NCBI GenBank assembly: GCA_014526335.1
Contig: JACTAT010000014.1
Location: 7,348,393 to 7,412,392 of the forward strand
DNA length: 64,000 nucleotides
Direction: 5' to 3'
Origin: Chrysaora quinquecirrha
Taxonomy: Eukaryota; Cnidaria; Scyphozoa; Semaeostomeae; Pelagiidae
The notes beneath the pieces are model-generated. The model worked only from the letters and a program-made list of their open reading frames with translations, was not told the DNA's origin and ran no database searches. Position numbers and translations under genes: made by a program. Below, piece after piece: positions 31,172 through 41,623 of the stretch (its first letter is position 1; each line of letters begins with the position of its first letter).

Positions 31172-31606
31172 AGTTTTGGGGTACGGGGACGTGCCATTAT
31201 TTAGGGTACCTTTTTCTGAAAAGTGCGGAATTATCGATATCGTTTTTAGAAGTATGTGCGGAATTATGGGTACCATTTGAGGAAACATGCAGAATTATGG
31301 GTACCAATCTGGAGAAATTTTGAAGAATTAAGCTTAGCATTTACAAAATGTGCAGTCCGAACTGATAGCTCTTTGGACTATCAGCAAGGTTGCCCTTTAA
31401 ACATTACTTGCTTTTCATGAGATGATTTTGTTATCTGAAAATGTTCTTTGCCTTGCGGAATATTGGGCATAACATTCATCATGTTTGCGGAATTATGGGT
31501 CACAATTTTTATCAGGTTTGCGGAATTATGGGTCACAATTTTTCAGACGTGGGCGGAATTATGGGTCCAAATTTTGGACTGAAATGGCACGTCCCCGTCC
31601 AAAACT
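31172..31606. mobile_element. MITE with GCGGAATTATGGGT repeats
   Basis: The inverted ends share AGTTTTGG and ACGGGGACGTGCCAT. The body contains about seven GCGGAATTATGGGT units spaced irregularly, all in the same orientation. Non-coding. Confidence 0.7.
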
Positions 31607-31918
31607 AGGCTTAGATACCCCCCTCGAGACATCAAATTCAAGTTGATTCCAAAGCTTAGATCCACGGAAAGATATAGCCCTGAGGTAGTTTTCCGCAGGG
31701 GTAGTAAGAACCAGTTTCGACATTTCTCGGCTTACGTAGTTTAAAAGATTCAGAATCTGAGAATCATTTTAATTTTTGGTGATTTAAAGATGATAATCAC
31801 ATTTGTTTTGATTGGGCAAAAGAAAGCATCGGCATTAACAAGCTCTTACCACTTTGTTTCTCTTCCTCTAGTTGTATTTCTTTCGACGCTATCAAAGCAG
31901 CTAACTTCAGATTCTTAA

Positions 31919-34900
31919 TTAATAATTTCTTAATGGCGTCTTTCCTCTTTGCAGCTGGACTGTTGATATCATGTGATTTTTCGATTGTTCTTCTTCTAAC
32001 TCGTTCAGCTTATCTTTGAGATTGTTTAGCCTCTGTTTCAATTTTCGTAGCTTTTCTTCGTGACGCACTTTCTGAACCTGTTGTACCTGCTTAGCGGGCT
32101 TTGAGGCTTCAGCGGGCGAGATGGGCTGCGAGTGTCCAGGTTTATCACTCGCGTGTGCATGTACGGTAACTCCAGGCTCTATGGGCAAGCCGTGATGTCC
32201 CATCATATTTCCGTAGCCGTCGATTCCGCCCGCTCCGCCTGTTCCACCCATACCACCCATTCCGCCGGCTGCAGGCATGCCCATTCCTGGCATAGGCCCC
32301 ATACCGGCCATCATGCTTCCGAGCATCGGCGACATCTGTTGATGCATGGGGTGCATATGTCCATGGTATCCCATTCCTGGCAGTTCCTCTGGGGCAGGTT
32401 GCGAATCCAGCGATTCCTGCAGAATAGAGTTGATAAAACAATGCAATGATTTGTTACTTAGGTTTAAGCTCTAATTACACTGTATGAATTCTAGTATACC
32501 CAAATAAATTGCCATGAGCTATACTAATAAATAGGAAAGATATACATGTATAGTCCTCGTAAGCCTTAATTTTCGCCCTTGATGGACCTAGTTGTAGTTC
32601 TAATTAAGTCCTAGCTACGTCCTAGTTTATTCCTTGTTAAGTCCTATCCCCCTAGTTACAACTGTTTATCGTAGTTGTAGATCAAGTCAAATCCTACTGG
32701 AGTCATAGTTTTAATACCAGCGAAAGTATAAGCTGTAGTTCCAGTTAAGTTCTAGTTAAGCTACTTAACTCCTAGCCTCGTATTGTTACAAAAAGATCTG
32801 GTTAAGTCGTAGTTAATCGTAGTTGTAGCTGTAGTTGAATCTCACTTCCGTCTTAGTTATTGTCCTAGTTTCCACTATGGTCCTACTTATAGCCTAAGGG
32901 TCTTATTTAAATGCTCTACAGCACTTAACCGCGCGTTCGAAGTGAGACGAGAAGCTGAAAGGATGTTTTGTAATAAATATGGTAATGCCCGATAATGTTA
33001 ACAGTAAGCTTCAAGTGTGAGGCGACTCAATGGTGTGGCCACCCTCGATATCAGTAACACTACTCAGCTTACACTGTCACTCCCAGTTGATTCCCCGGTA
33101 TTTCCTCCTCCACCAAGTTTTCCATCTTCCAACATCTTTTCCAATTTTTCGTCTGTCATGTCTAATTGACTGAGCTCGTTAGATAGATTTCCTTCTGCAA
33201 GAGAAAAAGATACTCATTCAACTGTTGATCAGCTCCTCGCTGTCGGCAAAAAAAGTTGTTTCGATTGCACGTGCTTTTCGTTGCCCTAGCACAGCAACTG
33301 CCTTACCGGTCATCCACTTCACCGGGCAGCATAGTAAAGTGGTTGGCACTTGTGCAATTTGTGCTTAAGGTCTGCGGTTCAAATACAGGCCAGGGACCAA
33401 AAATATTAAATTCGAAAGCCTTGCTTTCTGTGACTCCGATGATCACGTTAAATGGCTGTTCCGTCTAAAAATTAATTGGGACGCTAAAGGTCCACTGAGG
33501 ACTTAAAAGACCCTCTGGCAGTGATTACTCTCGGTGCCAATGAGGAGTTCATCCTGGCGTTGTTACTCCAGAAATGACTGCTGAGTGATTCAGACCTCAA
33601 AATTGGTCACATTAGCCAGAGAAATGGAATGTTGCCGTGTACAGGAAAACAACTGTACACTTGAAACTTGAAACTGTAATCTCTTCTAGAATCTAGTAGT
33701 CTTACCTCCAAAATCGCCTATGCCTTGACGATCATCGCCACCGGTCGTCGTGCCACTTAGCAATTTCTGTAAGATTCCTATTGAAGCATCGTTTATTCCA
33801 TCATTTCCTTTGATGTTCTTCAATGCGGTTGCTAAACTTGATGAACTGGGCGAGCTTTGAGAACTTTGAGAGGGAGGAGATCCCCCTAGTAGTGTGGCAA
33901 GATCGTTTTTACTCAAACCAAGCAAATCAGTATTAGTACTAGATGTCAGGGAATCACCCAGATTGACCGTGTTCTCAACATTGCTGTTGCTGTTGCCAAT
34001 ATCCAGGTTCAAACCATTTAGGCTATCATCAGACGTAGACTGTCCTAAATCGGCCTTCGTTTGGCTGTTTTCAGACGACGATGATTTCCCAAGATTTAGT
34101 AGCGATAAGAGAGATTGTTGCTTATCGCCCTGTAGATTAGCGAGACCATCTAAAGACTGCTGCTTATCACCTTGAAGATTAGCCAGACTTTCTACTAAAG
34201 GTTGCTGCTTGTCGCCCTGTACATTAGCAAGACCATCCAAAATACTAGTGTCGCTCCCACCTTTACTTTCAGTTTTTCCTCCTAAACCAAACGCGGCAAG
34301 CAGACTAGCCGCGTCACTGTTTCCATCCGATTTGCCATTATTCGCGAATTCACTCGTTAGTTGATCATTACCTCCGAATATATCTTTACCGGCTCCTAAC
34401 GCGTCTAAACTTGCACTGTCTTTGCCGTAAATTCCTGCGTTTACGTCTCCCAGGCCTAGTCCTAAATCGTCATTTCCTCCCATACTAGTCAGAGAATTCA
34501 GAGACGAAAACGAGTTTACGGAGTTCCTCCAAGCAAAGCTCCGAGACCCCCCAATCCATTATTACCGTCTTCACCAAGACTTAGTCCTCCTTGATTGTTC
34601 TCTGTGATGTGCATTTGGGAACTCGGACCATTTTCAGTCCCCAGCTCACCCCCTAAAGAATTGTCACTAAGCCCCCTTGAATATCCATCTTCGATACTAG
34701 AATCTTCGCCTCCATAGTTAAAAGAGTCGCCGAGATTGACAAACTGTTTCTTATCAAGATGTCGAGAAGAGCCTAAAAGAAAATGAATCGAGATTAATAT
34801 TCGTCTTTAGATAAAGACTTCAGAATATTGTATCATTTATCATATACCTGATTTCTCATGTCTTAAGCCCTGACCAAACGATCAAGCATTGTTTGTCAAC

Positions 34901-35851
34901 ATTTGAAATGTTCTCATCAAGCGAAATGTTTGGCCGTTTGGCAATGTCGCAAAGCATCGCTTGTCCATCATATTTTGCTTGCTTCAAGAAAAAATGTTTT
35001 TGAACTATTTCAAAAACATTATGTGACTAATCTAGCTTATTTTATCTTGCCAAGCAATGTTTTGTAACGTTGCCAAACAGTCAAACATTGCTCTCAAATG
35101 TTTCACAAACAATGTTTGATCATTTTGTCAGCGTTTAAGGTCCAACCTACTTCTCCGTATGTGGCTAGGTTTAAAGGAATTTGTTTCTGTTCGTAGGGCA
35201 GGGGTCCACCGAGCAGAATGAGCCTAATCTAAGCGGTGCGACCAAAATCTTCCTGTGTACCACCTGGGGCACAACCCCAGTTCAGTTCCCCCACTCGGCG
35301 AGGCAATTTATTCTCTTTTCCCAGAATAGATCTTTTCAAAGAGGCCTGGGTCGGGCGTGACATTTTTCTGGATAATGGTAGACATTGCCCGTAAGGGAAT
35401 TCTCTCTGTGTGCAACAAGTGGTCGCTTTAGTAGCATTGTTTGATTCACAACATCTCCTGAAACGACCGTTATTCGAACTGTTGAGCGCGGAAAGGATTC
35501 CCTTGCTGGAAAGGTCTGCCGTTTTCCAGAAAAATGTCGTGCCCGACCCAGACCTCTTTGAAAAGGTCTATTACAGTAGAGCTGCCTACTTTGCTCTACC
35601 TTTTGACAAGTCAGACCTTGGTGGGAATGGAACCCACAACCATACATTGCAATTTAGACTTGCTCAGCACTTTGCAATCAACACATGTCATATATAATAT
35701 TTAACTTCTAACTTAATCCCTTGCACTCCGTTCTACTCTGTCTTACAGAAATTACTTTGTTAGATATCAGGCTAACAGATCGAATATTTTGATGCAAAGT
35801 TTTACCTTGACTCACACACAGGCTAGCAAGCAGCAAGAGCAACAGTGACAT
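31919..35851 (-). CDS. Secreted low-complexity protein, four exons (one frame break)
   Basis: Exons: 35806-35851 (46 nt, signal peptide MSLLLLLLASLCVSQ, phase 1), 33706-34772, 33073-33194, 31919-32416. Phases match; with one base added near 34524-34532 the total is 1734 nt (577 aa). Exon 2 is rich in Gly, Asn, Asp, Ser and Leu, with three near-repeats of SLANLQGDKQQ (34120-34250) and a GGND-type section. Exon 3 is acidic with a GGGG stretch. Exon 4 has Met/Gly/His-rich sequence (MGYHGHMHPMHQQ, GMGGTGGAGG), then a basic coiled coil (EEKLRKLKQRLNNLKDKLNE) and ends PLRNY. I recognise no family. The composition fits a structural extracellular protein. Exon 4 is phase 0, the only non-phase-1 junction in this gene. 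Confidence 0.75.
32540..32910. repeat. Degenerate CCTAGTTAAGTC simple repeat (intron)
   Basis: Irregular tandem words such as tcctagttaagtc, gtagttgtag and tagttaagtc fill the intron between exons 3 and 4 of the 31.9-35.9 kb gene. There is no fixed period. Confidence 0.5.
33325..33672 (+). mobile_element. tRNA-derived SINE (plus)
   Basis: The A box AGTAAAGTGGTTGGCA is followed 35 bp later by the B box GGTTCAAATAC, then a body of about 270 bp ending in a short tandem ttgaaacttgaaact tail. It sits in intron 2 of the 31.9-35.9 kb gene. Confidence 0.68.
34866..35135. mobile_element. CAAACATTG-family MITE, TTA duplication
   Basis: Left end AGCCCTGACCAAACGATC, right end ending TTTTGTCAGCGT; TTA at 34863-34865 and again after the right end. 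The body is the same CAAACATTG / TTTGGCCGTTTGGC sequence as in 29924-30530. It lies in intron 1 of the 31.9-35.9 kb gene. Confidence 0.6.
35325..35572. mobile_element. MITE with about 55-bp near-perfect inverted ends
   Basis: The left arm AATAGATCTTTTCAAAGAGG continues through CCTGGGTCGGGC and ACATTTTTCTGGA; the right arm is its complement with few changes. 248 bp, non-coding, in intron 1 of the 31.9-35.9 kb gene. Confidence 0.7.
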
Positions 35852-37823
35852 AGCTATGTCTTATTTTGCATTTCTTTTGTCCATCCGAGATCTGTGTCAT
35901 CTGCCTAGAAAAGTGGACATTTAGACTATTAAGTTTAATTATTACGTATTTGAGATCAATAGAAAACATATTTATATATTTATATTATATAAGAATAGAA
36001 TGAATTGATGTATATATATATATATGTATAAGATAATATATATAAAAGATATATATATAAGATGTATATGAGAATCCGGGGTGTACAGCTGGGGGAGCTG
36101 AGCCCCCTTGTTATTGAGAAAAAGGGTCATTTTTCACATTTTCGTATTGTTCTTCAAAGAAATTCACAGCATAGCCCCCCTAGTTCTTTTCTAGCTCTAC
36201 ATCACTGAATGGCCATTCTAAAAGATTAAGGTGCTGTAGTGCTAAGAGTATCCTTAAATGTTTTCATCTGGATATAAATATGCTACTTTTGAGGGAGGGG
36301 GAGTTAGATGTAGAAGAAAATGTTTTCGAAGTAGTTACGCTCTGTTGCAAAGTGCAAACCGGTAGGCCTGTTTTCCTGTTACGCTAGTGTGAACACAAAC
36401 TCAGGAGCGAAAATGCTACGAACAAGAAAACGACAGTTTTTGAAATACAAACTTCCAACTTACCTTTCTAAGATGTTAGTAAAGGATCCTTTATAGGATA
36501 AAATCAAATTTTTAAAGGAATTTTTTGCGAATTTTCAGCGATAAGTTTCCAGACTTGCGAAAGGAAAATCAGAAGTTGGCGTCAGTGACACTGGTGACCT
36601 CTGCGCACTGGCCCGTTTGGTATGTTTACGGATCTTGGTTTCTACGGGTGGCAGTTCTTATTAATTTGCACTGCATACTTGCTTAAAACAGCACTGATAA
36701 ACATTGTTAAACTCACGCATTTATGCAAGAAATACCTCTGTTTATTTTAGTATTTCATTAGATTTAGCTTGTTGAAGTTGATTATTTAGTATATTCGTCG
36801 GGCATTCGACTGTACTGGTGACTTTTGTTTGGGCAACTTTTCTTTCCCGAAGCAATTCGCTATTTTGAGACTGTGTTGTCAATTTTGTATGTTTTCTGTA
36901 ACTTTTTGCTCCGATAGTATAATCATAGTAGTAGTTGGCAAACTTCTGTCTTAAAGATCATGGAAAGTTAGAATCTAAGATGTATAATTTACAACGACGC
37001 GTACGCTTAGGGAGTTCGTATGGAAGATGGGGACTGCCTTAGACCTTCCATTCCCCCTTTTAGTTTTCGTGACAGTATCTTAGGCCAGACATGGTCTGTC
37101 ACGTCAGCTGTAGGTTATGCCATAAGGCCATCATAAATTCAAGCTAACCGTCTATATCCACAGCCGACGCCTTTTCATCAGGGTTTGGCCTCATAGCCCT
37201 TTTTCAACCAAGAAGTACCCACAATGCAATGGAGGCATATGTTTTTAGGCGGTCATTGCTCGCCTTACTCTGTAGTTTGTAACTTTGTGGCATTTTGTAG
37301 GCACGCAACGGGTCCCATCATGTTGTATCAGGCCCTCCAGTCGAATGCAGTTTAACTTCATACCCAGCATAATCAAGTAATATGGGATGTCATCTATCTT
37401 GTGATACCACGTTGAATATGAAAAGAATAAAGCTTAAAAAGAAGCAAAACGTTTGCCTTGGAGTTGTATATATTTGTCATTAATGGCGAACACTAAGGTA
37501 GATACAGTATTTCCACAAGTTGCATACGACAGTTGACGGGATTCGAACCTGGACTGCCTCTTAGTTGGTTCACATACAACAACCTTTACAGTAATTTCAT
37601 TTCCATCCTCTACTAATTACCCCTTTCACCCATATCAGCAATTTTCATGAATTTGATTTCCATAACGTGGTCATACAGTTGCCTTGCGTTTCTATTTTTT
37701 TGAACCTAAAAGGGGGGATATTGTCAAAGTGGAAAATCGCTCAAAATATCATATTCTCGAAGATTTGCATGTTTTAAGATATCGTTTATTTTGCAGGTTC
37801 TTTCCCACGCACGATGTACTAAG
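35852..37823. other. Divergent intergenic region
   Basis: It lies between two genes transcribed apart (31.9-35.9 kb minus, 37.8 kb plus) and so should hold both promoters. I see an AT microsatellite (36008-36070) and a decayed tRNA-like B box (ggattcgaacc, 37540-37550). A possible 5'-UTR acceptor (attttgcag) stands just before the glycosyltransferase start. Confidence 0.5.
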
Positions 37824-39483
37824 ATGATTAATCGAAGCCGTCGAAATTCAAACTTCTGGCCTACCCATTCATATGGTATGTTAATTATTTCAGTGTTAAT
37901 ACTTGGACTGTTTGATGTCGCCTTTGCGCAAGAAACATTCGTTAAAATAGGCCAACAGCCTCTGAATTTCAAAGCCACTGAAAACGTATCTAGCAACGAA
38001 CTAGCGATTGTTTCAACGTGGCGCGGAACCCCGCTCACGTGGGCGAATTCTTGGCTTCGATACCATATAGCGATTGGCTTCACTCGTATCTACCTCTTTT
38101 TCGATGATCCAAAACATGATAAAGAGGTCATAGAAGCCCTAAGTGATGCTCCTGAATACAAAGAGGCATTGACAATTGTCAAAGTTGATAAGAAGTACCG
38201 CAAGAAATACTGGACGCTGGAAGAAGGCGGTCCCAATTTAAACTCTGAACCAGAGCAATGGCTGCTACCAGCTTTTGGGGTTCATGTTAAAACTGAACAT
38301 ACCGCGCGGCAGATTTTAAATGTCGCGCGGGCTGGAATGCTAGCAAAAGCAGATAATATTGCTTGGTTGTTGCATATCGATGCAGACGAGGCATTTTGGT
38401 TGAAAGGCTTAAAATCAGGCGCTGCAAAATCGTTTTCGCTCAGCTTACAAATCGCCGAGTTACGCATGCTATATTTTTCAACGATGAAGTAGCACCGAAA
38501 ACTGCAGATTACAAATCAAAGAAATTGCCGCGCGATCCGTTTCACCAACGGCTATTTTTCAAGAGAAACGAAATGGCTCTGAATGAACATCAGCTCTCAT
38601 TGGTGCAGAAATGGCAGAAGGAAAAGGATGTTAGGTACTTCTTAGGCTACATGTGCGGCAAAGGCGCGATTAATGTCGCGTTATGGCGTCAGAACTTCGG
38701 CGATAAGTCCCCGATTTTACCGCAACATGTCGTTAGCTTCGCGTTCCATTACTATCAGCCTGGTAATGTGACTGTAATTAACTCTGACCCCTCAAAACTA
38801 CAGCCGTACATCAGCTCAAAGAAAATCAAAATCGCTTGCTTAACAAACGACGCAAGGGTTCTCCATTATGTCAACCCGGAATTTGACGCGATGCTGAAGA
38901 AATTTGCTGCGCGGAAAAATTTTAACACCGATATCTTCGACCTTAATTTGGTCGCAAAATGGACAAAAATACATACAAGAAATACGAAAAATATTGGATC
39001 AGATCTGAAAAAATGCCAAGTTGGAAATTTTATAATGAAATGTGGACGCTGGTTCGTCACGGTTTAAAAGCGAATAATAACGATAAAGCGTTAAAGTTTT
39101 ATGTCAAAGGAGCGTTAACGCCACAAGGAAAGGATTTTAAGCAATACTTTGAATTTGGCCTTGTCTATAAGAATAAGCAAGTCATGGAATTTATTCGTGA
39201 AATTTCAAAATTTATCGAGAAGAAAGGAAAAGTTGTCAAAAGTAATATTTTGCTTCAGCTTGCCAATGGTCAGCGGAATCTACAAGTCGGAGATGGAAAC
39301 GAGGTTGCTGATAGGATGTATCCGCTGCATGGTTGCAAAGATAAAGCGCCTCATTTTCAATGTGACGTCGAAAATTGCTGTGGGCTTCTAAAATGGCCGC
39401 AATTCACTTTCACGAAGCGGCTGCTTGGTTACAAGAGATATCAAGCTATGGAATGGTGGAAACCAGGACTCAAATGGCCTTAA
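37824..39483 (+). CDS. GT92/DUF23-like glycosyltransferase, type II membrane (two frame breaks)
   Basis: The start ATG at 37824 is followed by a basic stretch and a signal anchor (GMLIISVLILGLFDVAFA). The catalytic region begins ELAIVSTWRGTPLTWANSWL and has YHIAIGFTRIYLFFDDP and the DxD-type metal site LHIDADEAFW, then HAIFFNDEVAP, FLGYMCGKGA and a Cys-containing C-terminus (HGCKDKAPHFQCDVENCCG). The layout resembles GT92 (DUF23) transferases of the Golgi, which add sugars such as galactose to glycans. Breaks at about 38426-38436 and 38956-38959 are each repaired by one extra base, giving 554 codons without introns. AATAAA directly follows the stop (39486-39491). Assignment to GT92 rather than a neighbouring GT-A family is from motifs only. 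Confidence 0.75.
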
Positions 39484-39865
39484 GGAATAAAATTATTACC
39501 TGAGTCCCAGTTATCGCTCATCAGACCAAGACTAACACCAAACCGAGATCGCTCAAACTTTTGAGCGTCCAGCATTTAAACTGAATCTACGACTCAAGTA
39601 ATAAGGATACTTAATTATACATCAAGGAAGGGGGTGAATTTTCAATAAATGTACATAAACATTGTTGTTGGCCGTGGTACATAATATTGGGGATGATATT
39701 AGGGTAGGGTAATGATACAAGTTTTTTTTTACTTTTTTAGTTATGTTACATTAACTTTTATATAACAATTTAATTTGAGCGAATTTTTTTTTAAAGTTTA
39801 AAATAAATGCACATGCTTTTTAGGAGCGTATTTCTAGTTTAGTAGTTTTCAGTAAGTTCAGTACA

Positions 39866-40215
39866 GGCTTTTTATTTTATAAGAAATCCTGGCCTAAGGT
39901 CTAGTTCCATTCCAAAGTTCCTTATTTTTGGACCTCTTATGATTAACAAAAGTTCCTTAGTAGTTCCTTAATTTCAACTTCATATTTAGTGCCATGACTA
40001 CTATAAGGTGTAACTTGCATGTAAGCAAAGCTGGAAACTACTTGAGGAAACATGCGTAACACACAATTTACGTGTGTCTTGACTGCAAATGTATGGAACC
40101 GGCTTTCTAATTCTTGATTTTAGGCCGTAATGAAAATATTCAACATTGACAAGTTCCTTAAAGTTCTTTGAATTGTTCGACCTTCTACATGTAGGTTCCT
40201 TATAAAGTGATTCTT
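39866..40215. mobile_element. MITE of the AAGNAAC family, G-type copy
   Basis: On the plus strand GTTCCTTA occurs five times (39918, 39951, 39963, 40153 and terminal 40194), with one A-type copy at the left end. A second fragment with an ACGCGTGTAAG end lies at about 40430-40490. Confidence 0.55.
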
Positions 40216-41270
40216 AATAGAAGAAAAAGCGTTTGCACCAAATTAAGGTAGAAATAAGTTCCAAACTATCTTACATCACAAGCGTCGTGGATCATCTATA
40301 TAGGACAGGAATTCGAAGCCATTGCATTTTTGGATTAAATAATTTGCTTTATATTATTATGGTGTTTTACAGTACAGAGAATGTCCTTCTTTCATCACAT
40401 TGCGACTAGTATAAGTTATTTGATTTTTCGACCTGCTACTATGCAGTCTCCTTATAAAGTTTTTATTTGTAAAAAAAACGCGTGTAAGTCATGAAGTCAT
40501 GTTTGGGTTAGGGCCAGCGCTGTCTTCTAAGCCACGTTGACGTCGTGACATCAGTCCCATGTAAGTTTTTTTGTTAAGTATGGTATTATATTTATTGTCA
40601 TCAAAATATTTTTAACAACCTGTTTGTATTTTTATTTATTCTATGTGAAAACGTGTTTAACGTTTTATTTATTTCTTTATTTGCTTTAGTTCGTTGAAAC
40701 ACAACAGTAGATTGTTCAACTGATAATATTAAGAAGAGCACGATGCTTTATCTGTATTATTAGTTACAAACTTTTTATGTTCTAATAAGTTATACATAAA
40801 TCTACTCTAAATACAACATAGGATGTACATCGTAAATCTAAGTGTAGCGAATGCTAAACTGATCTAATGCTACTGGTTGTGCAGTGAAGTGACCTCTTTG
40901 AGATACCACCCTAACTTAAAGGCGGAATTTTATACCAAACGCTAGTACCGAGAGCAGCCCCTGTATACAGAGAAAGGGTGCTGGTATGTACGTGAGAGGC
41001 AGATTGAGGGCTGCCAAAAATTACAGTGGTGTAGGACCGGAAGACGTTTTTCGGGGGCACCATTGTTCTTCAAACAATAGGAACAAATGCAACCATATGA
41101 CTAATACATCAAAACAATTGATTTTGTAAATGTTGGGGAGACTTCAGCCTAACATGCCCCCCTCTAGTGCCTACGGGTCTGAATTATACGTATATATAAT
41201 AATGAAGGCCGAATCTGTCGAATCACTTGCCGCTTTAACAAGATAGCTTTATAGGGGATACGATTCCTGA

Positions 41271-41520
41271 TTGCTAGTGATGAACGCGTCACCGGCGATA
41301 AAGTATGTATTTATCAACGATAGAAGAATTGCCAGCAATTACCACAATATTAGCATTGAAAGATGGCTGGCGATGGACGCGTCACCATCGATGAAGTATG
41401 CATTTATCAACGAAAAAAGAGTCGTCAACAATTATCAAAATATTAACAACGAAAGATGGCTGGCGATCAACGCATCAACTGCGATGAAGTTAGTATTCAC
41501 TTTTTCACCAGTGATCACGT
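41271..41520 (+). repeat. 93-bp tandem repeat with an open reading frame
   Basis: Nearly three units start at ATGAACGCGTCACCG, ATGGACGCGTCACCA and ATCAACGCATCAAC. 93 is a multiple of three, so the frame 41271-41555 stays open with a 31-residue repeat (ASPSMKYAFINEKR...NERWLA). The codon differences between units include several third-position changes. I cannot tell whether it is translated. Confidence 0.6.
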
Positions 41521-41623
41521 ATTCGCTAATAATGAGTAACAGTGCAGACGATTAAGAGTCAATAACATCAGCGATAAAATAATCGCTGTAAACGCTTGAG
41601 TCACGAATTTCTAATAGTTCTGT

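Larger units (their letters stand above)
39484..41623. other. Convergent intergenic region
   Basis: It contains two poly(A) signals for the glycosyltransferase (39486, 39645), a TAGACTTATTAC-family fragment (39495-39605), an AAGNAAC MITE (39866-40215), AT-rich sequence and a 93-bp tandem repeat (41271-41520). No exon was recognised apart from the repeat's open frame. Confidence 0.5.

Noticed and set aside
32145..32441. Alternative frame over the last exon of the 31.9-35.9 kb gene
   Set aside because: It is rich in Arg, Cys and Trp as expected from a shadow of Met/Gly/His codons, and does not match the phase-0 junction.
37530..37560. Possible tRNA gene on the minus strand
   Set aside because: Only a GGTTCGAATCC B box is visible; the T stem does not pair and there is no acceptor stem. 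It is probably an old SINE piece.
38426..38959. Frame changes in the glycosyltransferase as programmed frameshifting
   Set aside because: There is no slippery heptamer with a downstream structure at either site, and the same one-base loss recurs in unrelated genes of the window.
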